A stretch of DNA of 64,000 nt from Nocardia sp. XZ_19_385 (GTDB lineage: Bacteria; Actinomycetota; Actinomycetes; Mycobacteriales; Mycobacteriaceae): NCBI RefSeq assembly GCF_015355755.1, contig NZ_JACVEE010000002.1, positions 1,860,001 to 1,924,000 on the forward strand, in the 5' to 3' direction. Under the pieces are notes generated by a model. It was not told the DNA's origin and ran no database searches. It saw only the letters and a program-made list of their open reading frames with translations. Shown one piece after another: positions 9,601 to 21,600 of the stretch (its first letter is position 1; each line of letters starts with the position of its first letter). The translations under genes and the position numbers were made by a program.

Positions 9601-12600
9601 CGCGGACGTAGTCGATTTCGACGGTGCTATCGCGAAGTTCGATCTCCAACTGACCCTGGTGCCGCACATGCGCGACGGTGCGCCCAGCGGTCTTTCGGCG
9701 CTGTTCACCTATGCCATCGACCTGTACGACGAACCGACCGTCGCGGAGTTCGCCGACCGGCTGACCCGGTTGCTCGCCTTGGTCGCGGCGGATCCGCAGC
9801 GGACCGTCGGCGCGATTGAGGTACTGGAACCCGCCGAGCGGAACCGTATCCTGCTGGGCTGGAACAACACTCGTCGTGAGGTCCCGTCGGAACTGCTGCT
9901 GGACGGCTACCGGCGCGCGGTGGCCGCGCACCAGGAAGCTGTCGCCGTCGAGTACGAGGGCACGCAGCTGACCTACCGCGAGTTCGACGACCGGGTGAAC
10001 CGGCTCGCGCGGCTGCTGATCTCGCAGGGTGTCGGCTCGGAAGCCCTGGTGGGTCTCGCGATCCGGCGCTCGCTGGATCTGGTCGTCGGCATGTACGCGG
10101 TCCTCACCGCGGGCGGCGCCTACGTGCCGCTGGATCCGGACCACCCGGCCGAGCGCATCGGGCACATCCTCGAGACCGCGCGACCGGTCTGCGTACTGAG
10201 CACCACCGACGCCGCCGGATCGCTGCCCGCGGACATCCCGGCGGTCCTGCTCGACACCGTGGACCTGACCGCCTTCGACACCGAACCCGTTCGCCCCGAA
10301 GAACTTCAGTGTCCGATCCGTCCCGAGCACCTGGCCTACGTCATCTTCACCTCGGGCTCGACCGGCCGCCCCAAGGGCGTCGCGATCTCGCACGCGGCGA
10401 TCCACAACCAGATCACCTGGATGCTGGCCGCCTACCCGCTCGGCCACGACGACGTGTATCTGCAGAAGACCGCGACGACCTTCGACGTGTCGCTGTGGGG
10501 CTTCTTCATGCCGCTGCGGGTGGGCGCGAAGCTGCTCGTGGCCACCCCGGACGGCCACCGCGATCCGCAGTACGTCGCGGAAACCCTGGTCGCCCAGCAG
10601 GTCACGGCCACCGACTTCGTGCCGTCGATGCTGACCGTCTTCGCTTCGCACACCGCCGAATTCGCCGCCGACGGCTCCCGCCGCTCCCCGAACCGCCGGG
10701 AGAATTCGCCGCAGCGCTACTGGGACGCCTATCCCGCGCTGCGCCACGTCTTCGTGATCGGTGAAGCCCTGCCCCCGGAAACCGTCGCCGCCTGGCGCAC
10801 GGTGTCGGGCGCACCGCTGCACAACCTCTACGGCCCGACCGAAGCCGCTGTCTCGGTGACCTATTGGCCCGCCTCGGTCACCGATGTGCGGACCGTGCCG
10901 ATCGGTGTTCCGCAATGGAACACCCAGGTGTACGTGCTGGATTCGCGTCTCCAGCCGGTCCCCGCCGGTGTGCCGGGCGAGCTGTATCTGGCTGGCGTCC
11001 AGCTGGCCCGCGGCTACGTACGCAGACCGGATCTCTCCGCGGATCGCTTCGTAGCCAATCCCTTCGGCACCGGCGACCGGATGTACCGCACCGGCGACCT
11101 GGTGCTGTGGCGCGATTCCCCGCACCGCCTGGAGTACATCGGCCGCACCGACTTCCAAGTGAAGTTCCGCGGCCAGCGCATCGAGCTCGGCGAGATCGAA
11201 ACCGCACTGCTGGCACAGCATTCGGTCAGCCAGGCGGTCGTGATCGTGTCCACCGGACCCACCGGCGACCAGCTCGCCGGCTATATCGTCGCGACGCCCG
11301 GCAGTACGCCGGACGTGATCGAGCTGCGCACCGCCCTGGCCGAGGCGCTACCGCCCTACATGGTGCCCGCGACGATCATGCACCTACCCGAGCTACCGCT
11401 GAACACCTCCGGCAAGCTCGACCGGAAAGCCCTGCCCGCACCGGTTTTCGAGACCACCACCTTCGCCGCGCCCGCCACTGCGCTGGAAGCCGCCGTGGCC
11501 GAGGTGTTCGCGGAAGTCCTCGGCCCGGACATCCAGCGCATCGGCCGCGACGACGACTTCTTCGCCCTCGGCGGTAACTCGCTCAGCGCCACCCGCGTCG
11601 CCGCCCGCCTCGGCGCGGCCTTCGACACCCGCCTGCCGGTCCGGCTGATCTTCGAAGCGTCCACCGTCGCCGCGCTGGCCGCCCGCATCGAAATCACCGA
11701 CGACGGCCGCCTGCCCCTGGTCGCGGGCCCGCGACCGGATCCGATTCCGCTGTCGCTGGCCCAGCAGCGCATGTGGTTCCTCAACCAATTCGACACCGCC
11801 GCAGCCGCATACAACCTGCCGGTGGCCGTGCAGCTGTCCGGGAACCTCGACGTCGAGGCGCTGGCCGCCGCGGCCGGCGATATCGTGACCCGCCACGAAA
11901 CCCTGCGCACCGTCTACCCGCAAACGGCGGACGGCCCGACCCAGGTGATCCTGGCCCCGGCCGAGGCGACCCCGGACCTGCGCCCGATCGTCGTCCCGGA
12001 AGAGGAGCTCTACGAGCGCGTCTCGGAACTGGCCGGCACCGGTTTCGATGTCGCGGCCGAGGTCCCGGTGCGGATGTCGCTGTTCCAGGTCGCGGACCGC
12101 CCGGACGAGTACGTGCTGCTTGTCGTGGTGCATCACATCGCCGCCGACGGCTGGTCCCTGGGCCCACTCACGCGCGACGTGATGGCCGCCTACGCCGCTA
12201 GATCGCAAGGCTCCGAACCCAATTGGGCCCCGTTGCCGGTGCAGTACGCCGACTACGCGCTGTGGCAGCGCGCTCTGCTCGGCGATGCCGGGGACCCGCA
12301 GTCGATAGCCGCCGCGCAACTCGACTTCTGGAAGACGGCGCTGGCGGAGCTGCCCGAGGAATCGACGCTGCCGCTGGACCGGCCACGCCCGGCCACCCAG
12401 TCCTATCAGGGTGGCGCGGTCAGCTTCCGGGTCGACGCGCAGACCCATCGGGGCCTGCGGGAGCTGGCCCGCGCCGCGAACGCCACCGTGTTCATGGTGG
12501 TGCACACCGCCCTCGCCGTGCTGCTGGCCCGCATGGCCGGGCGCAACGACGTCGCCATCGGCACCCCGGTCGCCGGTCGCGGCGCGGCCGAACTCGACGA

Positions 12601-15600
12601 CGTGATCGGCATGTTCGTCAACACCGTGGTGCTGCGCAGCCACCTCGATCCCGCCGAACCGTTCACCGGGCTGCTGGCCCGGCAGCGCGAAGCCGACCTG
12701 GCCGCGTTCGCGCACGGCGACATCCCGTTCGAGCAGCTGGTCGAGGTGCTCGCGCCGGTCCGCTCCACCGGCCGCACCCCGCTGTTCCAGGTGGCGCTGT
12801 CCTTCCTGAACCTGCCCGCGGGCGATTTCGAACTGCCCGGCCTCAGCATTCGCGGGCTGGACGCGCCCGTCGATATCGAACGCTTCGATATGCAGCTGAA
12901 CCTCGCCGAGGGCGCGGCGGGCGGCTCCGAGGGCATGGCGGGCGAACTTACTTATGCCCGCGACATTTTCGACGTCGCCACGATCCGGGCGTTCGCCGAA
13001 CGGTTCGTGCGGTTGCTGCGCGAGATCGTCGCCGAACCCGCCATCGCCGTCGGTGATCTGCGGCTGTTGTCGGACACCGAAACGGGCCGGCTCACCAGGA
13101 TGAGCGGTCCGGCGGTCGCCGCGTCCGGCACGCTGCCCGACATTCTCGCCGCGGCGGCGGCGCGGGAACCCGCGCGGGTGGCCGTGCTGTGCGGCGAGGA
13201 ATCGCTCACCTACGCCGAATTGGACGCGCGCTCTTCGCGTTTGGCGCGGGAGCTGATGTCGCGCGGTGTCGGCCCGGGTGATCTGGTGGCCGTCGGCGTG
13301 CCGCGCTCGATCGAGTCGGTGCTGGCGTTCTGGGCGGTGGCGAAGTCCGGTGCCGGTTTCGTGCCGGTGGACCCGAACTATCCGGCCGAGCGCATCGCGC
13401 ACATGCTCACCGATTCCGGTGCCGCCCTCGGGCTTACAGTCGAAGGCGTTCGCGCCGGTCTGCTCGACGCCGTCGACTGGCTGGTGCTCGATGACCTCGA
13501 CCTCGACCAGCACAGTGCCGCACCGATTTCCGACCAGGACCGAATCCGCCCATTGCGCGCGGCGAACGTGTCCTACCTGGTGTACACCTCCGGCTCCACC
13601 GGGGTACCCAAGGGCGTGGCCGTCACCCACGCCGGTCTCGCGGGTTACAGCGCAGAACAGTGCGAAAGATTCACGCTCACACCGGAATCCCGCACCCTGC
13701 ACGCCGCGACTCCGAGCTTCGACGGTGCGGTGCTGGAACTGCTGCTCGCCACCGGCGCGGCCAGCACCATGGTCATCGTCCCGACCGACGTCTACGGCGG
13801 CGCCGACCTGGCCGAACTGCTTCGGGCCCAGCGGGTTACCCACATGTTCATCACCGTCGCGGCGCTGGCCTCGATCGACCCGGCCGGGCTGACCGACCTG
13901 CGCGCGGTCTTCACCGGCGGCGAGACCTGGTCGCCGGATCTGGTGCGGCGCTGGGCCATCGACGGCAGGCAGTTCCACAACGCCTACGGCCCCACCGAAA
14001 CCACGATCATCGTGAACTTCAGCGAGCCGCTGGCGCCGGGGGACGACCTGACCATCGGCGGGCCGATCCGCGGCATCACCGAATGGGTGCTCGACGAGCG
14101 GCTGCATCCGGTGCCCGCCGGCGTCGTCGGCGAGCTCTACATCGCCGGTGACCAGCTGGCCAACGGCTACCACCGCAGGCCCGGCCTGACCGCGAGTCGG
14201 TTCGTCGCCTGCCCGTGGCTGCCCGGGGTGCGGATGTACCGCACCGGTGACGTGGTCCGCTGGACGCGTAAGGGCGAGATCGAGTTCGTGGGCCGCAACG
14301 ACTTCCAGGTGAAGGTGCGCGGCTTCCGGATCGAGCTCGGCGAGATCGACGCCGTCCTCGCCGACCACGACACCGTCGACTTCGCTGTGACCGTCGGCCG
14401 CAAGTCCGCGAGCGGCACCATCATGCTGGTGTCCTACGTGCACGCCGCGGCGGGGCAGACCGTCGAGGTCGCCGAGCTCACCGGCTACGCGCAGCAGCGG
14501 ATGCCCGCGCACATGGTGCCGACCTCGATCATGGTGCTCGACGAGATCCCGCTGACCCCGGTCGGCAAGCTCGATCGGAAAGCCCTGCCGGAGCCGGTCT
14601 TCGAGACCTCGCTGTACCGGGCGCCGGTCACCCCGCAGCAGCAGGCCGTCGCCGAGGTGTACGCCGAGGTGCTCGGGCTGGAGCAGGTCGGCGTGGACGA
14701 CGACTTCTTCGCGCTCGGCGGCAACTCGCTCAGCGCCACCCGGGTCACCGCCCGTCTGGCGGCCGCCCTGGACATCCAGGTGCCGGTGCGCCTGCTGTTC
14801 GAGGCCTCGACGGTGGAGGCGCTCGCCGCCCTGCTGGCGGCCTCGGACGAAACCGCCTCCGGTAAGCCCGCATTGGTCGCCGAGCCGCGCCCGGAGCGGA
14901 TCCCGCTGTCGCTGGCGCAGCAGCGGATGTGGTTCCTCAACCAGTTCGACACCGCGTCGGCGGCCTACAACATCCCGGTCGCCGTTCGCCTGACCGGTGC
15001 CCTCGACTTGGACGCGCTGAAGCTGGCGCTGGCCGACGTCGTTGCCCGGCACGAAATCCTGCGGACCTTCTACCCGCAGACCGATGGCGGACCGATCCAG
15101 GCGATTCAGCCCGCGGCAGCGGCGGTTCCGTCGCTGGCACCGGTCGATGTGCCCGCGGCCGAGCTGATCGACCGTGTCACCGCGCTGGTCGACACCGGCT
15201 TCGACGTGGCGATCGAGGTGCCGCTGCGGGTCGCGCTGCTACGCGTGGACGGTAATGCCGAGGACCACGTGATCGTGTTCGTCGTGCACCACATCGCCGG
15301 TGACGGCTGGTCCATGGGCCCGCTGACCCGCGATTTCATGGGCGCCTACGCCGCGCGTTCGCACGGCTCGGCCCCCGGCTGGGCGCCGCTGCCGGTGCAG
15401 TACGCCGACTTCAGCATCTGGCAGCGCGCGGTGCTCGGATCCGAGGACGACCCGGAATCCCTGGCCACCAAGCAGATCGAGTTCTGGCAGCGCGAATTGT
15501 CGGGGCTGCCCGAGGAATCCACGGTGGCGGGTGACCGCCCGCGCCCCGGTACACCGAGCTTCCACGGCGGCGCAGTCGATTTCGTCGTCGACCCCGCGAT

Positions 15601-18600
15601 CCGCGACGCGCTCGCCGAGCTGGCCCGCACGCAGAACGCCACCCTGTTCATGGTGGTGCACGCCGCCCTGGCGGTCCTGCTGTCCCGGCTGTCCAGCGCC
15701 GACGACGTGGCCATCGGCACCCCGGTCGCGGGTCGTGGCGATGCCGCGATCGACGACCTGATCGGCATGTTCGTCAACACCGTGGTGCTGCGCAGCAGCA
15801 TCGAACCGGGGGAGTCGTTCGCCGAACTCCTGGCCCGGCAACGGGAAACGGATCTGGCCGCGTTCGCGCACGCCGACATCCCGTTCGAGCGTCTCGTCGA
15901 CGTGCTCGACCCCGAGCGTTCCACCGCCCGCACCCCGCTGTTCCAGGTGATGCTGGCCTTCCAGAACCTGCCTGGCGGCAGCTTCGAAATGCCCGGATTG
16001 ACGGTGGGCACCGTCGATTTCGATCCCGAGGTGGAGAAGTTCGACCTGTCGGTGACCGTGCACGAGGGGCCCGAGGGCCTGGCCTGCCGGTTGTCGTATG
16101 CCACCGACCTGTTCGACGCCTCGACCGCCGCCGCGATCGCGGCCCGGTGGCAGCGCGTGCTCGCGGCGATCGCCACCGACCCGGCGATCGCGGTCGGCGC
16201 CATCGAAGTCCTCGATGCCGCCGAACGCGCGGACCTGATCTCCCGCACCGGATGGCCCGCGATCCCCGCACGCACCCTGCCCGAGCTGCTGGCCGAGGCC
16301 GCGGCGATCGATCCCTTCGCGCCCGCGGTCGTCTCCGGAAACACCACCCTGGCCTACGGCGAACTCGACGAACGCTCGAATCGACTGGCCCGCTTGCTGA
16401 TCGCCGCAGGTCTCGGGGCCGAGGACCTGGTCGCCGTCGCGATTCCGCGTTCGGCGGAGTCGGTGTTCGCGGCGTGGGCAGTGGCCAAGACCGGGGCCGC
16501 GTTCGTTCCGGTCGACCCGACCTACCCGGCCGACCGGATCGCGCACATGGTCGCCGATTCCGGCTCGGCCCTGGGCATTACGGTCGCCTCGGTGCGGGAC
16601 GACCTGCCCGACACCGTGCGCTGGCTGGTCCTGGAGGAGCTGGATACCGACCACCTGGACCGCGGCCCGATCACCGACACCGATCGCGTCCGTCCGCTGC
16701 GCCCCGCGCACCCGGCGTATGTCATCTACACCTCGGGCTCCACCGGTGTGCCGAAGGGCGTGCTGATCACCCATGCCGGCCTGGCCAACTTCAGCGTCGA
16801 ACAGCTCGAGCGCTACCACCTCGACTCCGACTCGCGGGCACTGCATTTCGCGTCCCCGAGCTTCGACGCCTCGATCCTGGAGTTCCTGCTCGCCATCGCG
16901 CGCGGCGGCACCCTGGTGGTCGCGCCGCCGCGCATGTACGGCGGCGAGGAGCTCTACGAGCTGATCCGGAACGAGCGCGTCACGCACGCGTTCATCACCC
17001 CGTCCGCGCTGGCCACCTTCGACCCGGCCGGGCTGGACAGCTTCCGCGCGGTGGTCGCGGGCGGCGAGGCCTGCCCGCCGGAACTGGTCGCGAAATGGGC
17101 TGCCGCCCTGCCGGATTGCGCGTTCCACAATGGTTACGGTCCGACCGAGACCACCATCATGACCAATATCAGCGCCCCGCTGACCGCCGGAGCGCCGGTC
17201 ACCATCGGCGGCCCGATCCGGGGGATGCAGTCGTTGATCCTGGACGCCGGGCTGCGTCCGGTGCCGGTGGGTGTCGCGGGTGAGCTGTACCTGTCGGGCA
17301 TCCAGCTGGCGCGCGGCTACCACGCCCGCCCCGGGCTCACCGCCGAAAGGTTCGTGGCCAACCCGTATGTCGCGGGCGAGCGCATGTACCGCACCGGCGA
17401 CGTGGTGCGCTGGACCGCCACCGGCGAGGTCGAATACGTCGGGCGCTCGGACTTCCAGGTGAAGATTCGCGGCTTCCGCATCGAACTCGGTGAGATCGAC
17501 GCCGCCCTCGCCTCGTTCGAGACCGTCGACTTCGCGGTCACCGTCGGCCACAAGAACGCGGCGGGCGCCGCCACGCTGGTGTCCTATGTCGTTGCCGCGC
17601 CGGGCCGTTCGATCGATATCGCCACGCTGACCACGCATGTCGAGGAGCGGCTGCCCGCCTACATGGTGCCGTCCTCGATCATGGTGCTGGACGCGGTCCC
17701 GCTGACCCCGGTCGGCAAGCTGGACCGGAAGGCGTTGCCGGAACCCGTCTTCGCGACCACCGTGTCCCGCGAGCCGATCGGCGACATCGAGGCCCGCCTG
17801 GCGGAACTGTTCGCGCAGGTGCTCGGCCTGGACGAGGTCGGCGTGGAGGACTCGTTCTTCGCCGTCGGCGGCGACAGCATCCTGTCCATCCAGCTGGTCT
17901 CGCGCGCCAAGGCCGCGGGCATCGTCTTCACCCCGCGCGATGTGTTCGAGCAGCGCACGGTGGCCGGGCTGGCCCAGGTCGCCGCGCAGGCCGCCGAAGC
18001 CGCTGTGCTGGAAGAACTCCCGGGTGGCGGCATCGGCGCGGTGCCGCTCACCCCGGTGCTCGCCGAGTTCCTCCGGCACGGGCCGTTCGACCGGTTCTTC
18101 CAGTCGATGATGCTCGGCCTGCCCGAGGACATCGATGAGGCCGGTCTGGTGGAAACGATTGCGGCCGTGGTCGATCACCACGACGTGCTGCGCTCCCGGG
18201 TGCGGCATGTCGACGGGGAGTGGACCTTCGAGACACTGCCGCCGGGCGCGCTGAAAATGGCAGACCTGATCACCCGGACCGATGTCCCCGCCGGTGTCAG
18301 CACCGAGGACCTGCAGTGGATCGCCGGCGAGGCGATGGAAGCCACTGTCGCGGAACTGGATCCGGGTGCGGCGAAGATGATCGCGTTCACCTGGCTGCAC
18401 CGCCCCGACGCCCGTGACCTGCTCGCCGTGGCCGCGCACCACTACGCGATCGACGGCGTCTCCTGGCGCATCGTCATCCCGGACCTGGCCGTCGCCTGGT
18501 CGCAGCGCACGGCCGGGGAACCGGTCAGCCTGCCCGCCAACGGCACCTCGTTCCGGCGCTGGGCGCACGGCCTGGCCGAGCTCGCCGCCACCCGCCGCCA

Positions 18601-21600
18601 CGAACTCGACTTCTGGAAAACCGTCCTGGCGACGCCGGATCCGCTGCTCGGCAGCCGCGCGCTCGACCCGGCGGTCGACACCCAGACCACGGTCCAGCGG
18701 GTGCAGATCCAGGTGCCCACCGACATCGCCGAGACCGTGCTGACCAAGGTGCCCGCCCTCTACCGTGGCGGTGTCAACGACGGCCTGCTGACCGCGCTCG
18801 CCCTGGCGGTCTACACCTGGCGCGCCCGCCGCGGCGTCCGCGCCCAGTCCACGCTGGTGAAACTCGAAGGCCACGGCCGCGAGGAGGAGGTGCTGCCCGG
18901 CAGCGACCTGACCCGCACCATCGGCTGGTTCACCAACGTCTACCCGGTGGCCCTCGACCTCAGCGCGATCGACATCGACGCCGCGTTCGACGGCGGCGAA
19001 GCCACCGGTGACGCGGTGAAGGCCATCAAGGAACAGCTACTTGCCGTGCCGGACAAGGGAATCGGCTACGGCTTGCTCCGGCACCTGGACCCCGAGACCG
19101 CCGATGCACTCCCGGAGCACCTGGGTCAGATCAGCTTCAACTACCTCGGCCGGGTCTCCGCCGGCGGCGTCCCCGAAGGTCTCACCGCGCTCGGCTGGAT
19201 GCCGACCGGTGAAGCGGGGCAACACAGTCCGGACCAAGACGAGGCCATGCCCGCCGGCGCGGTGGTCGACATCAACGCCATCGTCAACGACGGCGCGGAC
19301 GGCCCGCGGATGGACGTCACGTTCCTCTACGCCGCCGAGATCATCGGGGAAGCGCAGGTGCGGGAACTGGCCCAGGACTGGCTGTCCGCGCTGGAAGCCC
19401 TCGCCTGGCACGCCGAACACCCCGCCTCCGGCGGCCTCACCCCCTCGGATGTGCCGCTGGTGCACGTCACCCAGGCCGAGATCGACACCTGGCAGCGCGC
19501 GTATCCCAGTCTGTCCGATGTCCTTCCGCTGTCGCCGTTGCAGGCGGGTCTGCTGTTCCTCACCGAACTGAGCGCCGCGGATAACCGGCAGGGCGATGAC
19601 TACGTCATCCAGTTCACCCTGGAACTGACCGGCAGCATCTACATCGACCGCATGCAGCGTGCCGCCCAGGGCGTGCTGGACCGGCACGCCAACCTGCGCA
19701 CCGCCTTCGTCACCGCCGCCGACGGCGCACCCGTGCAGCTGGTGCTCGATCAGGTAGAGGTCCCGTGGCAGGCCATCGACGGCGTGCCCGACGAGCAGCT
19801 GGCCGACGTGCTCGCCGCCGAACAACAGCGCCGCTTCGACCCCGCGGCCGCGCCCATGGTGCGCTTCGCCATGCACCGCACCCTGTCCGGCCGCAGCTTC
19901 CTGACCCTGACCACGCACCACATCCTGGTCGACGGCTGGTCGATGCCGCTGCTGATGAAGGACCTGCTCGCGCTCTACGCCACCCGCGGTGACGCGACGG
20001 TGCTGCCGCGCGTGCGGCCCTATCGCGACTATCTGGCGTGGCTGTCGCGCCAGGATCCCGCGGCCTCGCTGCGGGCGTGGACCGAAGCGCTGTCCGGGCT
20101 CGAGCCGACTCCGCTCGCGCCCGCGCTGCCCGCCGCGCCGGTGCCGGGCGAGGGCGTCGGCTCGACGAAATTCGAACTGTCGCAAGAGGAAACGGCCGCG
20201 CTGTCCGCGTTCGCCACCGCGTCCGGTGTCACCATCAACACCGTGATGCAGGCCGCGTGGGGCCTGGTCATCGCCGGCTGCACCGATCGGGACGAGGCCG
20301 TGTTCGGCGCCGCCGTCTCCGGCCGACCGCCCCAGCTCGACGGCGTCGACGAAATGGTCGGCCTGTTCGTCAACACGCTTCCGGTGCGGGTGCGGTTCGA
20401 TCCGCGCTGGACGGTGCGAGACCTGGTGAGCCGCTTGCAATCCGAGCAGGCCGCGCTGCTGGACCACCACTACGTCGGCCTCGCCGACATCCAGCGCGGC
20501 ATCGGTGCGGACAACCTGTTCGACTCGCTGATGGCCTTCGAGTCCTACCCGGTCGACACCGAGGGCCTGGCCCAGGCCAGCAGCATCGACGGCATGAACG
20601 TCACCGACCTGAAGGCGGTGAACTTCACGCACTATCCGCTCACCGTCCTGATCAACCTCGACTCGCAGCTGCACGTCGAGGTGCTGCACCAGCGGTCCAT
20701 GCTCAACAGTGCGATCGCCAACGCGGTCGCCGAGCGCCTGCGAATGCTGATCACCGGCTTCGTCGCGGCGCCGCAGCGCACCCTCGCCGAGACCACGCTG
20801 CTGCTGAGCGCGGAAAGCCGAATCCTGGCCTCGCTCAACGACACCGAAGCGCCGGTGCTGGCCGCCGACGCGACCCTGGTGTCGCTGTTCCACGAGCAGT
20901 GCACCCGCACGCCGCACGCCCCCGCGCTCACCTTCGGCGCGGAGACCCTCAGCTACTCCGAACTCCGCTACCGCGCGAGAAACCTTGCGGGCGCGCTGGT
21001 TCAGCACGGCGCGGGCCCGGAGACGCTGATCGCCGTCGCCATGCGCCGCTCCATCGATCTGGTGGTGGCGATCTACGCGGTGCTGGAATCCGGCGCGGGC
21101 TATGTCCCGGTCGACCCCGACCATCCGGTGGAACGCAACGACCACGTGCTCGCCGGTGCGCGGCCGCGTTTCGTGCTCACCACCGCCGCCGACGGCTTCG
21201 AAACCGGCACCGGCACCGAGGTTCTCGATATCGCCGCGCTGCAGCCGATCCCGACGGATCTGCCGGAACCGCGCCCGGAGAACCTGGCCTACGTCATCTT
21301 CACCTCCGGCTCCACCGGTCGGCCGAAGGGTGTGATGATCACCCACCGGCAGATTATGAACCAATTCCGCTGGGCCCAATCGGCCTATCCGCACGACAGC
21401 ACCGACGTGGTGCTGCACAAGACGCCGATCACCTTCGACATCTCCACGTGGGAGTTGTTCTGGCCCTTGCAGACCGGCGCGCGCCTGGTCATCGCCGCGC
21501 CCGACGGGCATCGCGATCCGCGCTACCTGGCCGAGATCATGGAGCAGGAGCAGGTCAGCACTGTGCATTTCGTGCCGACCATGCTCGACGCGTTCCTGGA

